Positions 9,144-18,662 of a stretch of 64,000 nucleotides of DNA are shown here, in pieces. Every line of letters starts with the position of its first letter. Positions within the stretch are counted from its first letter, which is position 1. Position numbers and translations under genes: made by a program. The DNA comes from Anaerophaga thermohalophila DSM 12881 (GTDB taxonomy: Bacteria > Bacteroidota > Bacteroidia > Bacteroidales > Marinilabiliaceae), in NCBI RefSeq assembly GCF_000191885.1, contig NZ_AEWI01000023.1:1-64000 (forward strand), in the 5' to 3' direction. The notes under the pieces are model-generated. The model made no database searches. It was not told the DNA's origin and worked only from the letters and a program-made list of their open reading frames with translations.

Positions 9144-11173
9144 AATTTCACCCGTATCTGAGCCGTGAAAGTGGTTTTTTTATCGGATCGGACCAGCTGG
9201 TAACCTGTACCGGTCTCTTCTCTGTCGTCATATTTCCATCGCGCACAGCGGAACCATAAATGGATGTTATTCATTATCCTGTAATTGACAAGGAGGATAT
9301 AACGGCTGCCTCTTCCCGAGTAAGCGGGCACCGAAAACATGTACAGAACATCAGGCTCATAGGCATACATTCGTGCAGAATAATCCGAAGAATTAAAGAG
9401 AGCATATCTGAGTGTTGCGGTGAGGTTTTCTTTTGTATTTTTCCATTTGATGTCCTGCGAAAGCATATTTCCCGTTTCTCTGTTATTATCGGTATTCACA
9501 AAATGCCATTGGAGTAAAGTGGTGAATTGCCATCCTCCTGTCAGGTTTTGCCGGTATTGTCCCTTGATCTGGTCAGATTTAAGATCAACAACAGAGTTTT
9601 CTGCACTGTTGTAAGTAATATTGGTAGGTTTTTCTCTATGGCGGCATTTAAGATATAATGTTGCGTCATTGTCAAAGTCCTTCTCTATCACACCCATCCA
9701 GTCGAAGCCGGAGGAAGGAGCATCTGCATTGAATTTCAACCATCTGAACCGGTAATAGTCGAAATAGGAAGAGATTGTGATTCTTAATGGGAGTTCCCAC
9801 TTTATTCCCGAATAGAGACCACTTTCGCCTGAAAAGCTGCTGCTTTCTGTCATAGGAGCAGCCAAAGGAGCGTGATATTTAACCGGGATTGCCCGGTGAC
9901 CGAGAACCAACGAAAAGCCGGGGGCCGCCCCCCATGTTATTCCGTGATAGAAGGCAGGGTGAGTGAATTGGTCAAAAGCTATCTCTCCAAACAATAACCA
10001 GTTTCTTTGGCTGATCACATACGAAAGCCAGCTGTTCTGATTTTTTCTACCACTGAAATAGAATTGGTTGTATGGTTTAACTTCCGGGCAGAGGGGGTTG
10101 TCAAGCCGATAATAGAGGTGTCCGGCTTCAACATCAATCCATTTGCCTGAGTAGGAAATTCTGCCACCTGCCGCCAGCTCTGTTGTATTGTGACGTTGTT
10201 CAAGTTCCGCAGATGTCCTGTGTAATCCGTCTTCCCGAAGGCTTGATATGCAACTGCTGTCGGCGACCAGTCTCCCGTCTCTTTTTTTTAGCGAAAAGAA
10301 TGGGGAAAAGGTAAATCTTTCAAATCCGATAGTAAAATAAGCACCATTCATGCCCGAATATTCAGAAGCGGAAAGAGAGGGACGAAAAGGAGGCCGGCGG
10401 TTGCGTATCGTGGTAGTCATCGAACTCTTTCTTTGCGGCATTCCCGACTGAACAACCAAACCTTGCGCGGCACTGATCTGATAGTTGCCGACTCCGGCTT
10501 CTTTAAGCCACCCTTTTTTGCTTTGATAATGGAGATAACCTGTTAACAGATCGAATGTTTTTATCTTGTCCTCAAACATTGGTTCTCCCGGGTCTTTCTC
10601 CGCAATCACCCCGGCACTCAGACCACGATTGGTCATGATCTCAACTCTGTTGTATAACTTTACCGGGTTACCTGCAAAGGGTTTGATTCCCTCGCTGTTT
10701 TTGCGGAACCCTTCGGCTTTTTCGAGCTGATACTTACTTCTGAGAAATGCATCTCCCCAAATTTTGATTTTTCCGGGGGTTGCCTCAACGGGGCCGAAAC
10801 GGATAAGTGGTTGCAGTAATTTTATTGTTTTTATACCGAGTCCTTCAACAGCCTGCAATTCATAAATGGTTAAAAAGGGACCGTTAACGTATCTTTTATA
10901 CAGAATGTTTTCTATTTCCAGGTCGGTAAGGAAAAAGATGCGTTCCAAATCTTCACGGGATGCACTGTTGATATTGAGCGGATGTTTTGTAAGACTGAGA
11001 AGGTCTTCGATCAGCAGGGTCATGTCTTCAAGTTCTGTTTCTTGAGCATATTCGGCGACAATGTTCTCAGCCCAATACTCAGGATTATCGTAATCCTGGG
11101 CAAATATGACGAAACTGAAAGAGCAAACACAAAAACTGAAAATAAGGCAGGATTTTTTTAGCAGCAGTATCAC
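9140..11173 (-). CDS. Secreted helix-hairpin-helix protein with predicted outer-membrane barrel
   Basis: A 677-residue protein with an N-terminal signal peptide ending near FAQ (residue 26). Residues about 55-125 carry two ComEA-like helix-hairpin-helix units (NINSASREDL and VEGLGIKTI). The remaining 500 residues alternate aromatic and polar residues as in outer-membrane beta barrels and end in a charged strand IRVKF. HhH motifs normally bind DNA; here, attached to a predicted surface barrel, their role is unknown. The start overlaps the preceding barrel gene by 4 nt, so the two are translationally coupled. Confidence 0.75.
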   Translation of the reverse strand: MILLLKKSCLIFSFCVCSFSFVIFAQDYDNPEYWAENIVAEYAQETELEDMTLLIEDLLSLTKHPLNINSASREDLERIFFLTDLEIENILYKRYVNGPFLTIYELQAVEGLGIKTIKLLQPLIRFGPVEATPGKIKIWGDAFLRSKYQLEKAEGFRKNSEGIKPFAGNPVKLYNRVEIMTNRGLSAGVIAEKDPGEPMFEDKIKTFDLLTGYLHYQSKKGWLKEAGVGNYQISAAQGLVVQSGMPQRKSSMTTTIRNRRPPFRPSLSASEYSGMNGAYFTIGFERFTFSPFFSLKKRDGRLVADSSCISSLREDGLHRTSAELEQRHNTTELAAGGRISYSGKWIDVEAGHLYYRLDNPLCPEVKPYNQFYFSGRKNQNSWLSYVISQRNWLLFGEIAFDQFTHPAFYHGITWGAAPGFSLVLGHRAIPVKYHAPLAAPMTESSSFSGESGLYSGIKWELPLRITISSYFDYYRFRWLKFNADAPSSGFDWMGVIEKDFDNDATLYLKCRHREKPTNITYNSAENSVVDLKSDQIKGQYRQNLTGGWQFTTLLQWHFVNTDNNRETGNMLSQDIKWKNTKENLTATLRYALFNSSDYSARMYAYEPDVLYMFSVPAYSGRGSRYILLVNYRIMNNIHLWFRCARWKYDDREETGTGYQLVRSDKKTTFTAQIRVKF

Positions 11174-12009
11174 CTTTCACCTCCTTTCTTTCTGCTAAAA
11201 GAATAAGTGATACCCGCAGTTGAACTCATTCCAAGATGATCGTGATGATTGGCTGCCAGCTTGATTTCCAGATTTTTCCAGTTGATATTGGCTCCAATGG
11301 CCAGCCTGACCGGTTTTGCAGAAACAGCACCACAAAACTCAGCCATTTTGTGCAATCTTGCTTCCAGACCAACCGAGTATACCTGCCGGGAATAGTCTGT
11401 TCGGTGCATAACATCGGCTGTTAATCGGAAAGAAGGAGAAAGTCTGGCTATACAGGCTGCCGACAAAAATGATGGAAGAGGTTGGTCGTTGTATTCGTCC
11501 GATATTTTCTGACGGGCTGGGTTTTTAGCCGAAACAGCGAAAGAAACTGTCTCAGATAAACGTATGCGGAAACCTGCATCCAAAAGGAAAGTGCCTGATG
11601 TTTCGGTATTTTTAATGTACCTCCAAAGGTACACCAGCCGACAACCTAAACTCAAACGGTCGGATAATGCTCTGGCAGCTGTAATCCCTGCTTGTTGTAT
11701 GTTGAAGAGTTGATTCCCGTATCTGGAGTAGGTAAGTCCTGTATTAATTAAAGACGAAGGAATAACGGCAAAAGCGGTTTGCGTGCTTAATGCTTCAATT
11801 TGGAAGACATTGTGATAACCTGTGCCTGCAATGGTTTGACGGATGCTGGAAATGCCCGAAGGATTAGCAAAAACAGCCCATGCAGTTGAGTCGCTTGCCC
11901 CGGAGAGGCCTAATGCTGTTGTTGAGGGCGATGGGAAAATGTAATCCTGACTTTTGGAATGGGTTGTTGCTATAGTCAGAAGGGTTGCGAAAAAAAGTTT
12001 TTTGATCAT
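11170..12009 (-). CDS. PorV/PorQ-like outer-membrane barrel protein
   Basis: A 279-residue protein with a signal peptide (cleavage near SKSQ, about residue 20) and repeated amphipathic strands with glycine turns. The opening, ALGLSGASDSTAWAVFANPSGIS, resembles the N-terminal strand of PorV/PorQ and FadL-like barrels. PorV and PorQ are type IX secretion components, but the similarity visible here is only general, so I do not assign that role. It is coupled by overlap to the HhH barrel gene, and the two probably act together in the outer membrane. Confidence 0.6.
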   Translation of the reverse strand: MIKKLFFATLLTIATTHSKSQDYIFPSPSTTALGLSGASDSTAWAVFANPSGISSIRQTIAGTGYHNVFQIEALSTQTAFAVIPSSLINTGLTYSRYGNQLFNIQQAGITAARALSDRLSLGCRLVYLWRYIKNTETSGTFLLDAGFRIRLSETVSFAVSAKNPARQKISDEYNDQPLPSFLSAACIARLSPSFRLTADVMHRTDYSRQVYSVGLEARLHKMAEFCGAVSAKPVRLAIGANINWKNLEIKLAANHHDHLGMSSTAGITYSFSRKKGGER

Positions 12010-12092
12010 TTCGGGTCAGTACTGGTTTGGTTAATCTCTTCTGCAAGATATGAAGATTGTATAAAACAAACAAATCCAGTACATTGATTTTG

Positions 12093-12698
12093 TCAGATGA
12101 GCATAATACCTGAACCAACAATGATCAACCCTAAAAAGTATCCTGCATATATCTGAAAAGGAGAATGGGCGTTCAGATAAAGTCTGGCCATTGCCACAAG
12201 CCCCGAGATAACAATCATTAGCGAGAGCAGGGAAAGAAGATCGATGCCATATTTAAACATCAATGCGACGATGAGGCCTGAAACACCTCCAACCGCGAGA
12301 GTGTGCAGACTGATTTTCCAGAAAAATGAAATGGCAACAGAGATAAGTATTGCGACAAGTGAGGAAAGCAGAAATGTTTCTATCAGGACAGAAACATTCA
12401 GGCGGGTCAGAAGGAAATAACCCAGAAGAAAGAAAGCTGCTGATGTGAGTGCCGGATAGACCCGCTCGCGGGCCGTCTCCATTTCAAAACTTTTTATCAG
12501 CTTGATTTGAAGAAACAGCGGAAGTAACGAAACCGGCAGCAAACAGGTGGAAGTGAATACAATAATATATACCAGACGCTTTATTTCAAATGGGAGAAAT
12601 GCATGATGGTTTCCTGAATTCAGAATAAAAAAAATCCCAAGAGTTGGCATTAGCATGGGATGGAAAAGAAAGGACAGTATTTTACTGAAGAGCTTCAT
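12093..12698 (-). CDS. Polytopic membrane protein, PAP2-like
   Basis: A hydrophobic protein of about 201 residues with six predicted membrane spans. Near the C-terminus the sequence RLYLNAHSPFQIYAGYFLG resembles motif 3 of the PAP2 phosphatase superfamily (histidine followed by a glycine-rich helix). The arginine-rich first motif is reduced to ETARERVYP. This is a degenerate PAP2 relative widespread in Bacteroidota; whether it is catalytic is uncertain. I start at MKLFSKIL rather than the in-frame ATG 11 codons upstream. The rpoN end lies a short distance upstream on the same strand. Confidence 0.6.
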   Translation of the reverse strand: MKLFSKILSFLFHPMLMPTLGIFFILNSGNHHAFLPFEIKRLVYIIVFTSTCLLPVSLLPLFLQIKLIKSFEMETARERVYPALTSAAFFLLGYFLLTRLNVSVLIETFLLSSLVAILISVAISFFWKISLHTLAVGGVSGLIVALMFKYGIDLLSLLSLMIVISGLVAMARLYLNAHSPFQIYAGYFLGLIIVGSGIMLI

Positions 12699-12759
12699 CC
12701 GTATAAAATTTATAATTGGGACTCGTTTCATTTACCAGTTTCTTTCTTGCCGAAAATCT

Positions 12760-14208
12760 TTACCACTCTTTCCGAAGCCTGGCAACGGGTATGTTCAGTT
12801 GCTCACGGTATTTTGCCACGGTACGTCGGGCAATATTGTAAGATTTTTCCTGAAGGATTTTTGCCAGTTTATCATCGGTAAGCGGTTTTCGCTTGTCTTC
12901 ATTTTCGATGCAATCCTGGAGTATCCTTTTTATTTCCCGTGTTGAGACTTCTTCGCCTGAGTCGGTCTGTAACCCTTCCGAAAAGAAATATTTTAGCGGG
13001 AAAATTCCAAAATGCGTCTGGATGTATTTGCTGTTCGAAACTCTTGAGATGGTGGATATATCAAGTCCCGTGCGGTCTGCAATATCTTTCAGGATCATGG
13101 GCCTGAGTTTTGTTTCGTCGCCCTCCAGAAAATATTCGTACTGATAGTCAAGAATGGCCTGCATAACTGTCATCAGCGTGTTCTGTCGCTGCTTAATAGC
13201 GTCGATAAACCATTTGGCCGAGTCGAGTTTTTGCTTGACAAACATCAGTGCTTCTTTTTGATCCTTGCTCTGATTTTTTCTGTTGGACTGATAATCTTCA
13301 AACATTTCCGAATAGGTGTTGCTGATGCGAAGCTCAGGAACATTCCGGTTGTTTAGCGACAATTTTGGTTTTCCGTCTTCAATTTCCAGAATGAAGTCGG
13401 GAATAATGTGCTGAACGGTTTTTGTTACAGGATTACTGTAAGAGCTGCCGGGCTTGGGATTTAGCTTGAGTATTTCTTCAAGTATATCTTTGAGTTCCCC
13501 TTCTTCCAGATGCATTCGTTTTTCAATTTTATCATAATGTTTCCGGGTGAACTCTTCGAAGTGATTTTTAACCAGGTAGTAAGCTTTCTGAATTAGCGGA
13601 TCATCCTGATTCTTTTTTTCGAGTTGAAGCATAAGGCATTCTCTTAAATCCCTTGCACCCACTCCGGGCGGGTCAAAATCCTGAACCATTTTAAGAACTT
13701 CAAGTGCTTCTTTTTCGTCCACCTCAACATTCTGCGAAAAGGCAAGGTCGTCAATAATTTCGTCAACATCTCGCCTAAGGTAACCGTCTTCATCAATGTT
13801 ACCGATAATGTATTCTGCGATTAATGCCTGGCGTTCGGTCATAATACGCAATCCCATCTGACTGACAAGGTGTTCATGGAAAGTTGTGCCTGAGGAGAAA
13901 GGGATGTCTTCCTGTTTGTCGTCTTTCGAAAAGTTACGGGCATTTAGTTTGTAGGCGGGGATATCCTCATTCTGGATGTAAGCGTCGATGGACATTTCAT
14001 CCTTTTCGTTGTCGGTTTCAGTGCTGTTGTCTTCTTCATCGTCAGGATCACGGGAATCACCTTCCATCTCGAGCACCGGGTTTTTTTCCAGTTCTTCCTT
14101 AATCCGTTGCTCAAGTTGGGTCGTAGGAATTTCAAGAAGCTTGATCACCTGTATCTGAAGAGGTGAAAGCTTTTGTAATAATTTCTGTTGTAAACTTTGT
14201 TTTAACAT
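12760..14208 (-). CDS. rpoN: RNA polymerase sigma-54 factor
   Basis: RpoN directs RNA polymerase to -24/-12 promoters and needs an AAA+ activator. The 482-residue product has the glutamine/leucine-rich N-terminal region I (QQKLLQKLSPLQIQVIKLLE), an acidic region II, the core-binding and helix-turn-helix regions, and the RpoN box ARRTVAKYREQLNIP near the C-terminus. This box is diagnostic. No sigma-54 activator is present in the window. Confidence 0.96.
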   Translation of the reverse strand: MLKQSLQQKLLQKLSPLQIQVIKLLEIPTTQLEQRIKEELEKNPVLEMEGDSRDPDDEEDNSTETDNEKDEMSIDAYIQNEDIPAYKLNARNFSKDDKQEDIPFSSGTTFHEHLVSQMGLRIMTERQALIAEYIIGNIDEDGYLRRDVDEIIDDLAFSQNVEVDEKEALEVLKMVQDFDPPGVGARDLRECLMLQLEKKNQDDPLIQKAYYLVKNHFEEFTRKHYDKIEKRMHLEEGELKDILEEILKLNPKPGSSYSNPVTKTVQHIIPDFILEIEDGKPKLSLNNRNVPELRISNTYSEMFEDYQSNRKNQSKDQKEALMFVKQKLDSAKWFIDAIKQRQNTLMTVMQAILDYQYEYFLEGDETKLRPMILKDIADRTGLDISTISRVSNSKYIQTHFGIFPLKYFFSEGLQTDSGEEVSTREIKRILQDCIENEDKRKPLTDDKLAKILQEKSYNIARRTVAKYREQLNIPVARLRKEW

Positions 14209-14309
14209 TCCCTGAACCTGTTAATTTTTTGAAGCAGACCTTTTAATACCTGTCCGCTCCTTACAAAAATACAGTAATTTGGGGAAATCAGGAAACATTA
14301 AATGGTATT

Positions 14310-15746
14310 TTAAAACTCTGCACTTTTGGGTGCCCGTGGAAAAGGAATGACATCCCGAATGTTGGTCATCCCTGTAACAAATAGCATCATGCGCTCAAAA
14401 CCCAGGCCGAAACCACTGTGAGGAACCGAACCAAAGCGGCGGGTATCGAGAAACCACCACATTTCTTCTTCCGGAATATTCATTTCGCGCATTCTGGAAA
14501 TCAGTTTGTCATAGTTTTCTTCACGTTGCGATCCGCCAATAATTTCACCAATCTGAGGGAAGAGCACATCCATGGCGCGAACGGTTTTATTGTCGTCGTT
14601 CAGCTTCATGTAGAATGCTTTGATTTCTTTGGGATAGTCAGTGAGTATCACGGGTTTCTTAAAGTGTTTTTCAACCAGGTAACGTTCGTGTTCCGACTGG
14701 AGGTCAGTTCCGAATCCCTTTACCGGATACTGGAATAGTCCTTTTTTGTTGGGTTTTGAATTTTCGAGAATATTGATGGCTTCGGTGTAAGTCAATCTGA
14801 CAAATTCATTTTCCAGAACAAATTTGAGCTTTTCGATAAGCTCCATGGAGCGGTCGGCTTCTTTTTTGTTCTTTTCTTCATCCTGTTGCCGCTTGCTGAG
14901 AAACTGAAGGTCGTCCATGCAATGATCCAATGCATATTGCAGCAGATATTTTAAAAATTCTTCAGCCAGATCCATGTTGTCTTTCAGATCATAGAAAGCC
15001 ATTTCGGGCTCAATCATCCAAAACTCCGACAAGTGACGCGAAGTGTTGGAATTTTCTGCTCTGAAGGTGGGCCCGAAAGTGTAAATTTCCGATAAGGCAA
15101 GGGCCGCCAGTTCTCCTTCCAATTGGCCTGAAACAGTCAGATTGGTAGGTTTTCCGAAAAAGTCTTTAGAATAATCTATTTTTCCTTCCTCGTCGCGAGG
15201 CGGATTTTCAAGATCGAGCGTGGTGACCTGAAACATTTCACCGGCTCCTTCGGCATCGGATGCGGTAATAATGGGCGTGTGGATATTGTAAAAACCTTTG
15301 CTGTTAAAAAATTGGTGCACGGCAAAAATCATGGCATGACGTACACGCGTTATAGCTCCGAAAGTATTGGTACGAAACCGGAGGTGTGCAATTTCACGCA
15401 GAAACTCAAGCGAGTGTTTTTTAGGTTGCAACGGATATTTGTCGGGATCGCTGTCGCCAAGTATTTCAATGCTTTTAGCCAACAATTCAACTTTCTGACC
15501 CGACCCTTGCGATGCCTGCAATATGCCTTCAACCGAAATGGCAGCACCGGTGGTGATACGACGCACCAGAGTTTCATCAAAGTGAGGCATATCCACAACA
15601 ATTTGAAGATTATTTATGCCTGAGCCATCGTTCAGGGCGACAAAATTCACTTTTTTGTTGCCTCTCCGGGTACGTACCCATCCCTTTACAGTAAATGGTT
15701 TTCCAATGTCGTTTGACCTCAGAAGGTCGGCTATCTTAGTTCTCTG
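14310..15746 (-). CDS. asnS: Asparaginyl-tRNA synthetase
   Basis: Class IIb synthetase that charges tRNA-Asn. From the ATG at 15746 the 478-residue product has an N-terminal OB-fold anticodon domain ([16 protein letters not shown]). The catalytic core follows, with motif 2 near [21 protein letters not shown] and motif 3 [12 protein letters not shown] close to the end. The WMIEPEMAF stretch is typical of AsnRS. An in-frame ATG 11 codons upstream is less likely. Confidence 0.95.
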   Translation of the reverse strand, partial: QRTKIADLLRSNDIGKPFTVKGWVRTRRGNKKVNFVALNDGSGINNLQIVVDMPHFDETLVRRITTGAAISVEGILQASQGSGQKVELLAKSIEILGDSDPDKYPLQPKKHSLEFLREIAHLRFRTNTFGAITRVRHAMIFAVHQFFNSKGFYNIHTPIITASDAEGAGEMFQVTTLDLENPPRDEEGKIDYSKDFFGKPTNLTVSGQLEGELAALALSEIYTFGPTFRAENSNTSRHLSEFWMIEPEMAFYDLKDNMDLAEEFLKYLLQYALDHCMDDLQFLSKRQQDEEKNKKEADRSMELIEKLKFVLENEFVRLTYTEAINILENSKPNKKGLFQYPVKGFGTDLQSEHERYLVEKHFKKPVILTDYPKEIKAFYMKLNDDNKTVRAMDVLFPQIGEIIGGSQREENYDKLISRMREMNIPEEEMWWFLDTRRFGSVPHSGFGLGFERMMLFVTGMTNIRDVIPFPRAPKSAEF

Positions 15747-15857
15747 CATCAGCTTAGTCTTTTTAATCCTGAAGGGCACAAAATTAATGATTTGTTTTTA
15801 GTCGCCCGCAATTTTTGAAGATATAATAATGCGGAACAGCCCGTCAGATTAATTTTA

Positions 15858-15889
15858 TTTGCCGGAAAAATAAAAAGTTACTACTTTTG
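15858..15889 (+). promoter_or_regulatory. Promoter of rplU-rpmA
   Basis: TTTG (15858-15861) and TACTTTTG (15882-15889) with 20 nt spacing match the Bacteroidota promoter consensus well. Transcription would start near 15895, leaving an untranslated leader of about 80 nt before rplU. Confidence 0.75.
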
Positions 15890-15975
15890 CCAACCGAAAA
15901 TATCCGAACAGGTAGAAAAGAGATTCCTATATGTTGGGAACCACCTGCCGGAGAGAACCTTAAAATTGTATTTCA

Positions 15976-16287
15976 ATGTACGCAATTGTTTCCATTGGAG
16001 GCCAGCAATTCAAAGTAGAGAAAGACAGAAAAATCTTTGTGAATCGCCTCAATGCAGAAGAAGGAGCTTCAGTTGATTTCGATCAGGTATTGATGGTTGA
16101 CAACGAAGGCGATGTGAAGATTGGTACTCCTGTTGTTGAAGGAGCCAAAGTAACAGCCAAAGTTCTGTCGCACCTCAAAGGCGATAAAGTGATCGTATTT
16201 AAGAAGAAGCGCAGAAAAGGCTACCGTAAGAAAAACGGGCATCGTCAGTATCTGAGTCAGATTCAGATTGAAAATATTGAAGGTTAA
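15976..16287 (+). CDS. rplU: 50S ribosomal protein L21
   Basis: The 103-residue product matches L21: it opens MYAIVSIGGQQFKVEKD and ends in the basic KKKRRKGYRKKNGHRQ region that contacts 23S rRNA. It is co-transcribed with rpmA, 21 nt downstream, as in most bacteria. The 5' leader contains short complementary segments (CAGGT 15909-15913 with ACCTG 15943-15947) that could form a control hairpin. Confidence 0.97.
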   Translation: MYAIVSIGGQQFKVEKDRKIFVNRLNAEEGASVDFDQVLMVDNEGDVKIGTPVVEGAKVTAKVLSHLKGDKVIVFKKKRRKGYRKKNGHRQYLSQIQIENIEG

Positions 16288-16308
16288 TCACGAAAAAATT
16301 AATGCGAT

Positions 16309-16572
16309 ATGGCACATAAGAAAGGTGTAGGTAGCTCCAGAAACGGACGCGAATCAGAAAGTAAACGTTTGGGCGTCAAAATTTATGGTGGCCAAATAGC
16401 AAAAGCCGGTAACATTATTGTTCGCCAGCGCGGTACCCAGCATCATCCGGGCGAAAATGTCGGCATCGGTAAAGACCATACTCTTTTTGCACTGACCGAC
16501 GGAAAGGTTGTTTTTCGTAAAAGAAAAGGCGATCGTTCTTTTGTATCTGTTGAACCGGCTGCTGCAGAATAA
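16309..16572 (+). CDS. rpmA: 50S ribosomal protein L27
   Basis: The 87-residue product has the conserved opening [21 protein letters not shown], which places the N-terminus near the peptidyl transferase centre, and the [17 protein letters not shown] motif. There is no N-terminal extension needing cleavage. It follows rplU in a two-gene operon closed by a strong terminator. Confidence 0.97.
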   Translation: MAHKKGVGSSRNGRESESKRLGVKIYGGQIAKAGNIIVRQRGTQHHPGENVGIGKDHTLFALTDGKVVFRKRKGDRSFVSVEPAAAE

Positions 16573-16598
16573 AGTTTTTTTTGTAAAAAAATTCTCTT

Positions 16599-16645
16599 AA
16601 TCTCCTGTTTTTGTTACTTTCGTAACAAATTCAGGAGATTTTTTT
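16599..16645 (+). terminator. Terminator of rplU-rpmA
   Basis: AATCTCCTG pairs with CAGGAGATT, with an additional GTTAC/GTAAC inner stem, followed by a run of seven T residues. It lies 27 nt after the rpmA stop. Confidence 0.85.
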
Positions 16646-16772
16646 GGGCTCTTCTTTTGAACGTGAAGACCGCAAAGACAAAGCGAATAGAATGATTGAG
16701 AAAAGAAATTTAAAGGTTTTGACCTCTCTGATTCTAAGTTTTTTGATTTTTTTGTGCTTTATTAAAACAGAT

Positions 16773-17035
16773 GAGTACGGTATAAAAAGCATATTTTTTG
16801 TCAAAATCAAGGCATTTAATTTTTGTACTGCAGTTACTCTTTGTTAAGGAGGATTTATCAGCACGACATTGGTTTAAATTATTGGTCTGATGGGACGCAC
16901 GATGAATCGTAAGATCGGCGTCAGCCAATTTTGTTCATGCCTTTTTGAAAATTTGGCCCTCCAAAATTCATGTTCGTTTCAAAAATTTGAAACAACAATG
17001 AGTTTGGCAACAAAGATGCTTTTTAGACCTGACTC
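16773..17035 (-). mobile_element. Composite family A element with repeat R inside, 5' of serS
   Basis: The ends are the family A inverted repeats (GAGTACGGTATAAAAAGC and GCTTTTTAGACCTGACTC). The flanking 6 bp are identical: ACAGAT at 16767-16772 and 17036-17041. The two arms match the reverse complement of the 140-bp copies near 39357 and 48986, but a copy of repeat R (about 16870-16980) sits in the middle. The element ends 19 nt before the serS start and creates a misleading 55-codon upstream extension of that frame. Confidence 0.85.
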
Positions 17036-17054
17036 ACAGATATATACCGGAAAT

Positions 17055-18326
17055 ATGCTTACACTCAAGTACATTCAGGACAATCAGGAAGAAGTAATTG
17101 AACGGTTAAAGATCAAACACTTCGATGCTGAAAAGATTATTGCTCAGATTGTTGAGGCTGATAACGAACGTCGTGCCACGCAAAGTGTGGTTGATCAGAG
17201 ACAAAATGAGCTGAACACTTTGTCGAAATCAATCGGGCAGTTGTTTAAGTCGGGCAGGACCGATGAAGCCACTGAGGCAAGGTCGAAAACCGCCGGCCTT
17301 AAGGATGAGATACGCTCTCTGAATGCGAAACTGAGTGAAAGTGAGAAAAAAATTCAGGAATTATTGGTTCAGGTACCCAATGTACCTCATCCTACTGTTC
17401 CTGAGGGTAAAGGCGAGGAAGATAATGAGGTGGTAAACTCGGGAGGGGAAGTCCCGGCGCTTGAAAATGCTCTTCCTCACTGGGAATTAGCAACAAAATA
17501 TGATCTTATTGATTTTGAGCTTGGCACAAAAATTACCGGTGCCGGTTTCCCGGTATATAAAGGGTGGGGAGCCAAATTGCAGCGTGCATTGATCAACTTT
17601 TTTCTTGATGAAGCCACAGCTGCCGGCTACAAGGAGGTGTTGCCACCTCTGCTGGTGAACGAAGATTCGGGATTCGGTACCGGGCAGCTGCCCGATAAAG
17701 AGGGTCAGATGTATTATGTAGGGGCCGACAATCTTTATCTGATTCCAACAGCTGAGGTTCCCGTGACGAATATTTTCAGGGATGTGGTTCTCGATGAGAA
17801 AGATTTGCCTGTCAAACAGTGTGCTTATTCGGCCTGTTTCAGGCGTGAAGCCGGGTCGTGGGGTAGTCATGTCCGTGGACTGAACCGTTTGCATCAGTTT
17901 GATAAAGTTGAAATCGTTCAGGTGGCCAGCCCCGATAATTCATACGAAGTGCTTGATCAGATGTTGGTACATGTACAATCATTGGTGGAAAAGCTGGAAC
18001 TGCCCTGGCGTATTCTAAAACTATGCGGCGGCGATATAAGTTTTACTTCTGCATTAACTTACGATTTTGAGGTGTACTCGGCAGCCCAGAAGCGCTGGCT
18101 TGAAGTCAGCTCGGTTTCCAACTTTGAGTCTTATCAGGCTAACCGGCTAAAGCTTCGGTTTAGAAAAACGGGTGAAAAGAAAACGCAACTGGCGCATACC
18201 CTCAACGGAAGTGCATTGGCCCTGCCGCGAATTGTTGCCGCCATTCTTGAAAACAATCAGACTCCCGGGGGAATTCGAGTACCTAAAGTTTTGATCCCTT
18301 TTATGGGAACTGATTTGATAAAATAG
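17055..18326 (+). CDS. serS: Seryl-tRNA synthetase
   Basis: Class II synthetase that charges tRNA-Ser. From ATG 17055 the 423-residue product starts MLTLKYIQDNQEEVIERL. It has the long antiparallel coiled-coil arm (about residues 30-105) that grips the tRNA variable arm. Motif 2 follows (ACFRREAGSWG), and motif 3 lies near the end (TLNGSALALPRIVAAILENNQ). The frame is open further upstream to 16890, but those codons come from the inserted element at 16773-17035 and are not conserved, so I reject the longer start. Confidence 0.96.
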   Translation: MLTLKYIQDNQEEVIERLKIKHFDAEKIIAQIVEADNERRATQSVVDQRQNELNTLSKSIGQLFKSGRTDEATEARSKTAGLKDEIRSLNAKLSESEKKIQELLVQVPNVPHPTVPEGKGEEDNEVVNSGGEVPALENALPHWELATKYDLIDFELGTKITGAGFPVYKGWGAKLQRALINFFLDEATAAGYKEVLPPLLVNEDSGFGTGQLPDKEGQMYYVGADNLYLIPTAEVPVTNIFRDVVLDEKDLPVKQCAYSACFRREAGSWGSHVRGLNRLHQFDKVEIVQVASPDNSYEVLDQMLVHVQSLVEKLELPWRILKLCGGDISFTSALTYDFEVYSAAQKRWLEVSSVSNFESYQANRLKLRFRKTGEKKTQLAHTLNGSALALPRIVAAILENNQTPGGIRVPKVLIPFMGTDLIK

Positions 18327-18340
18327 AAGATTTTCCCGTT

Positions 18341-18655
18341 ATGAAGAGCCAGGAATATATTTTTAATGCCTCGTTTTATACAACTCCGAAGTATCGGGCC
18401 GAATGGGAAGTATGGCTCCAAGATGAGTTGTTTCCTTTTGTGAAGCAATTGGTACCCACAATTGAGGAGGAGGTGTTTGAAGTGTTTTCGGATGCAAACC
18501 AGGGAATGCAGGTGCTTTCAGTGCAGTTTCGATGTTCTACCGGAGAAGAACTCGAACTTATCCGGCAGAAGACCAATCCTGTTTTTGAATCTTTCAGGCG
18601 TAAGTTTGGCGAGCGGGTAACAAATTTCAATTCGATTCTTTCTAAAATCCAATAA
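18341..18655 (+). CDS. DUF4286 family protein
   Basis: A 104-residue soluble protein resembling the DUF4286 family found in Bacteroidota: an N-terminal ferredoxin-like strand (YIFNASFYT), a conserved tryptophan-rich helix (EWEVWLQDEL) and FRRKFGERVTNFNSIL at the end. The function is unknown. It lies 14 nt after serS and 8 nt before ruvC, so the three are likely one transcript. Confidence 0.7.
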   Translation: MKSQEYIFNASFYTTPKYRAEWEVWLQDELFPFVKQLVPTIEEEVFEVFSDANQGMQVLSVQFRCSTGEELELIRQKTNPVFESFRRKFGERVTNFNSILSKIQ

Positions 18656-18662
18656 ACAATAA

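Noticed and set aside
16890-17054. Upstream extension of the serS frame
   Set aside because: The 55 codons are made of the inserted composite element, bounded by the ACAGAT duplication, and SerRS normally begins at MLTLKYI.
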